Part shown: positions 32,904 through 34,855 of the stretch, piece after piece
Layout of the letters: every line of letters starts with the position of its first letter
Numbering within the stretch: the stretch's first letter is position 1
The notes under the pieces: generated by a model
Told to the model about the DNA's origin: nothing
Databases searched by the model: none
The model's input: only the letters and a program-made list of their open reading frames with translations
NCBI GenBank assembly: GCA_028683595.1
Contig: JAQUHM010000003.1
Span: forward strand, 1 to 34,855
Source of the DNA: Geobacteraceae bacterium
Lineage (GTDB): Bacteria; Desulfobacterota; Desulfuromonadia; Geobacterales; Geobacteraceae
DNA length: 34,855 nt
Direction: 5' to 3'
Translations under genes and position numbers: made by a program

Positions 32904-33071
32904 CTAGGAGTCTGTCGGGCTTAGGAAGTCGATGCGAAAATTCGACTGGGCGAGGACAGATTTTGTCGATTTTGCTGGGCAATAGTTGTTCTAATGACCA
33001 AAAAAACGGCGGAATATGGACCGGACAGATGGATTTGCAGCAGACTTTACCTAAGTCCGACAGACTCCTAG
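32904..33071. mobile_element. 168-bp MITE-like element with 22-bp terminal inverted repeats
   Basis: The termini CTAGGAGTCTGTCGGGCTTAGG (32904-32925, quoted in part by its ends CTAGGAG and CTTAGG) and its complement at 33050-33071 differ at one position. The interior has no open frame. One end supplies the TAG stop codon of the DUF3187 gene and the other end contributes to the ribosome site of the cysteine desulfurase gene. The size and structure fit a non-autonomous transposable repeat. No target duplication is obvious beyond the palindromic CTAG. Confidence 0.75.
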
Positions 33072-34144
33072 AAACGGCTGCGCAGGGCAAAGTGAAAAAC
33101 GACATCCGGGGCGGTATCAACCCACACATCTTCCGAAACCCCCACATCGAGGAATGTCTTTTCGCTGAAGCCGATTGTTCCTCCCGAGACCAGTTGGATG
33201 GAGCCGCTGTTCACCTGTTTCAGGTTGCTGCCGGTATAGAAGGAGGTATGGGCGTCGCCCTGGACCTTCAGTGCGAGCCATTGCAGGGGGCTCCAGCCGA
33301 AACCGAGGGAACCGAACCCGACAAGGTTACGCTGCTGGTCTTCCAGTACGTCGCCGTCGGTCAAGGCCATGCCGCCGGCGGCAGCATATACTGTCAGGTG
33401 GCCGAGGGGCAGTTGGCAGTCGTCGCTGGCGGTCAGCCATAGGGCGAAATCGGTGCTGCCGCTACCGAAGAGGCGGTTGCTGTTACCGGTGGGTAGCTTG
33501 ATGCTGGCGTGCAGTGCGACTGCCAGAGGTGCTGCTGAATCACCTTGGTGGAGCTGCCATGCTCCTGAGAGGCGGATGTCGCCGATGCCATTCGAACCAT
33601 CGTTAACCAGAACCTTCGTGACTCCATTTCTGGTGTACTGATAGAGAAGCCGGTTGCGGGGGGATGATTTGCGTATCCCTTGGGGCAGGCCGAAGGCATC
33701 GTGGAAACCTTCGATGAAATCGTCAAGAAATCCGCCGCTGTTCGCCAGATAGGGAATGTCGATACCGACCTGGAATCCCGGTGCGATTCCGTAACGGGCC
33801 GAGAGATTGAAGCGGTAGGTCTCACCGTCGAGCATGATTTCGTCCGACTGCGAGATGCCGGACGTAGAGTTGCTCGATACGTCGCTGGTGAGAGTTGCCT
33901 CGAAACTGCTGGCCGGAACAACGCTGGCACTGCCGATTGAGGGCAGGCCGAAAACCCGAATCAACGGGCTCTGGTTATTGCTCTGGAAAGGGATGATATC
34001 CATGGCGGCCACGGTATCCGGAGTGCCAGGGACCATGACAGCTAGGGCCAGCAGGAGCAATCCCACGTAATTGAAGGGGCGCCAACCGGCAGAATTGCGT
34101 GACTGCCGGTCTGGTGAACGTGTAATTTTGCAAACAATATACAT
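33068..34144 (-). CDS. DUF3187-like outer-membrane beta-barrel protein
   Basis: I start at the ATG at 34144 with AAAGGAG upstream, giving 358 residues. The open frame to 34450 is unsupported and overlaps the divergent promoter region. A long signal sequence with a hydrophobic core 'YVGLLLLALAVMV' ends near 'TVAA'. The mature part opens 'IIPFQSNNQSPLIRVFGLP', which is characteristic of DUF3187. Alternating strand motifs follow, for example 'YGIAPGFQVGIDIPYL', 'ASIKLPTGNSNRLFGSGSTDF', and a terminal 'APDVVFHFALRSRF' with C-terminal Phe, the barrel-assembly signal. The function is unknown. Its TAG stop lies inside the terminal repeat of the MITE-like element. Confidence 0.82.
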   Translation of the reverse strand: MYIVCKITRSPDRQSRNSAGWRPFNYVGLLLLALAVMVPGTPDTVAAMDIIPFQSNNQSPLIRVFGLPSIGSASVVPASSFEATLTSDVSSNSTSGISQSDEIMLDGETYRFNLSARYGIAPGFQVGIDIPYLANSGGFLDDFIEGFHDAFGLPQGIRKSSPRNRLLYQYTRNGVTKVLVNDGSNGIGDIRLSGAWQLHQGDSAAPLAVALHASIKLPTGNSNRLFGSGSTDFALWLTASDDCQLPLGHLTVYAAAGGMALTDGDVLEDQQRNLVGFGSLGFGWSPLQWLALKVQGDAHTSFYTGSNLKQVNSGSIQLVSGGTIGFSEKTFLDVGVSEDVWVDTAPDVVFHFALRSRF

Positions 34145-34353
34145 AGCAGGCGGTTCTCCTTTGCGGGGATTGTTTCGATCTTGTGTCGGCAGGGGAAAGG
34201 CAGTAAAGATTCCATAAAGCAAATATCGAATAATTGCAAGATGATAGTTTGCCAGTACACTGATGATACATTCTGCCATGTTTCCAGAGGTTTTCCAGCG
34301 GGCAGGCAACTGTCCGGAACCGGAAGTCCAAAAACCGTTCGAAAGGAGGCTGG

Positions 34354-34855
34354 ATGATTTTTCTTTCGCTGTTCTTCTTTCTTTTCCTCTCCAGCTCGAG
34401 CGCTGGAGATTGTGGCACTTTCTACAATCATCTCTGGGGCGGTTTTTCAACCTCCCTCGTCAATCGTTCGCCGGAGCAGCGCGGCAATGCTGATCGGGCT
34501 GCTATGGACCTGAACGGTATCATCATTTTCCCGGGAGCAGTGTTCAGTTTCAATGACAATGTTGGCGCAAGAGACAGTATGAAAGGATATCGCCCGGCAC
34601 CGATCATCAATGACCAGGGAGGCCTGAGTGATATCCCGGGAGGCGGCATCTGTCAACTGGCCACAACTATCTATAATGCGGCGCTCGAGGCAGGCCTTGA
34701 GATCGTTGAACGACATCCCCATTCGCGGAGCGTGAGCTATGTACCTCCCGGGCGCGACGCCACTATTCTTACCTGGCGCAAGGATCTGAAGCTGCGCAAT
34801 CCCCATTCTTATCCCCTGCTGCTGAGAGTGGTGGTGGCAGAAAATCGGCTGACGG
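34354..34855 (+). CDS. VanW-family protein, 5' part (cut by window edge)
   Basis: The frame starts at the ATG at 34354 seven bases after AAAGGAGG and runs off the right edge after 167 codons. A hydrophobic signal peptide (about 1-17, very Phe/Leu/Ser-rich) is followed by the VanW domain: 'RAAMDLNGIIIFPGAVFSFND', 'GYRPAPIIND', 'IPGGGICQLATTIYNAAL' with the conserved Cys, and 'VPPGRDATI'. VanW proteins occur with some vancomycin-resistance clusters but are widespread, and their function is unknown. It is divergent from the DUF3187 gene across 209 bp. Confidence 0.88.
   Translation, partial: MIFLSLFFFLFLSSSSAGDCGTFYNHLWGGFSTSLVNRSPEQRGNADRAAMDLNGIIIFPGAVFSFNDNVGARDSMKGYRPAPIINDQGGLSDIPGGGICQLATTIYNAALEAGLEIVERHPHSRSVSYVPPGRDATILTWRKDLKLRNPHSYPLLLRVVVAENRLT

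Overview
The window looks like chromosomal DNA from a Gram-negative, Geobacter-like member of the Desulfuromonadia (Desulfobacterota). This is inferred from gene content and style: a TonB/ExbBD outer-membrane uptake set, a YdbH/YdbL envelope pair, HEAT-repeat and HD-GYP proteins sharing an N-terminal module, a DUF3187 barrel, and an EF-G paralogue outside a ribosomal operon. No rRNA, tRNA, CRISPR array or complete insertion sequence was seen. Gene density is high and most spacers are short.

Region 1 (1-7612, all on the minus strand) is the most notable part. Reading in the direction of transcription it holds: a sigma70-like promoter; riboswitch copy 3; a SAM methyltransferase; riboswitch copy 2; a type II (BtuCD/FecCD-like) ABC importer made of binding protein, permease and ATPase; an FmdE-family protein; ExbB; ExbD; TonB; riboswitch copy 1; and the start of a TonB-dependent receptor cut by the window edge. 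The three leader elements share a core of about 90 nt that matches, from memory, the molybdenum-cofactor (Moco) riboswitch. Each is followed by an intrinsic-terminator-like hairpin. My reading is a Moco- or tungsten-cofactor-sensing regulon for TonB-dependent uptake of molybdenum or tungsten, as oxyanion or chelate, through both membranes. The methyltransferase and FmdE protein would be accessory functions of unknown role.

Region 2 (7693-18185) holds ssb, a membrane diguanylate cyclase without a product-inhibition site, an XRE/S24-type regulator whose protease dyad is lost, a ydbL-ydbH type envelope-lipid transport pair, HU, and a class A penicillin-binding protein.

Region 3 (18240-28417) starts with a divergently transcribed EF-G paralogue with an unusual domain IV. 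A translationally coupled HEAT-repeat / HD-GYP pair follows, then a convergent HEAT protein, a small membrane protein, fabH behind a promoter-plus-terminator leader, a MerA-like flavin disulfide reductase, a Crp/Fnr regulator and a small secreted protein.

Region 4 (28702-34855) holds fxsA, a nucleotidyltransferase, two palindromic repeats, an endonuclease III-like glycosylase, a YhcC-type radical SAM protein, a NifS-like cysteine desulfurase, a 168-bp MITE-like element wedged exactly between two genes, a DUF3187 barrel protein and the 5' part of a VanW-family gene.
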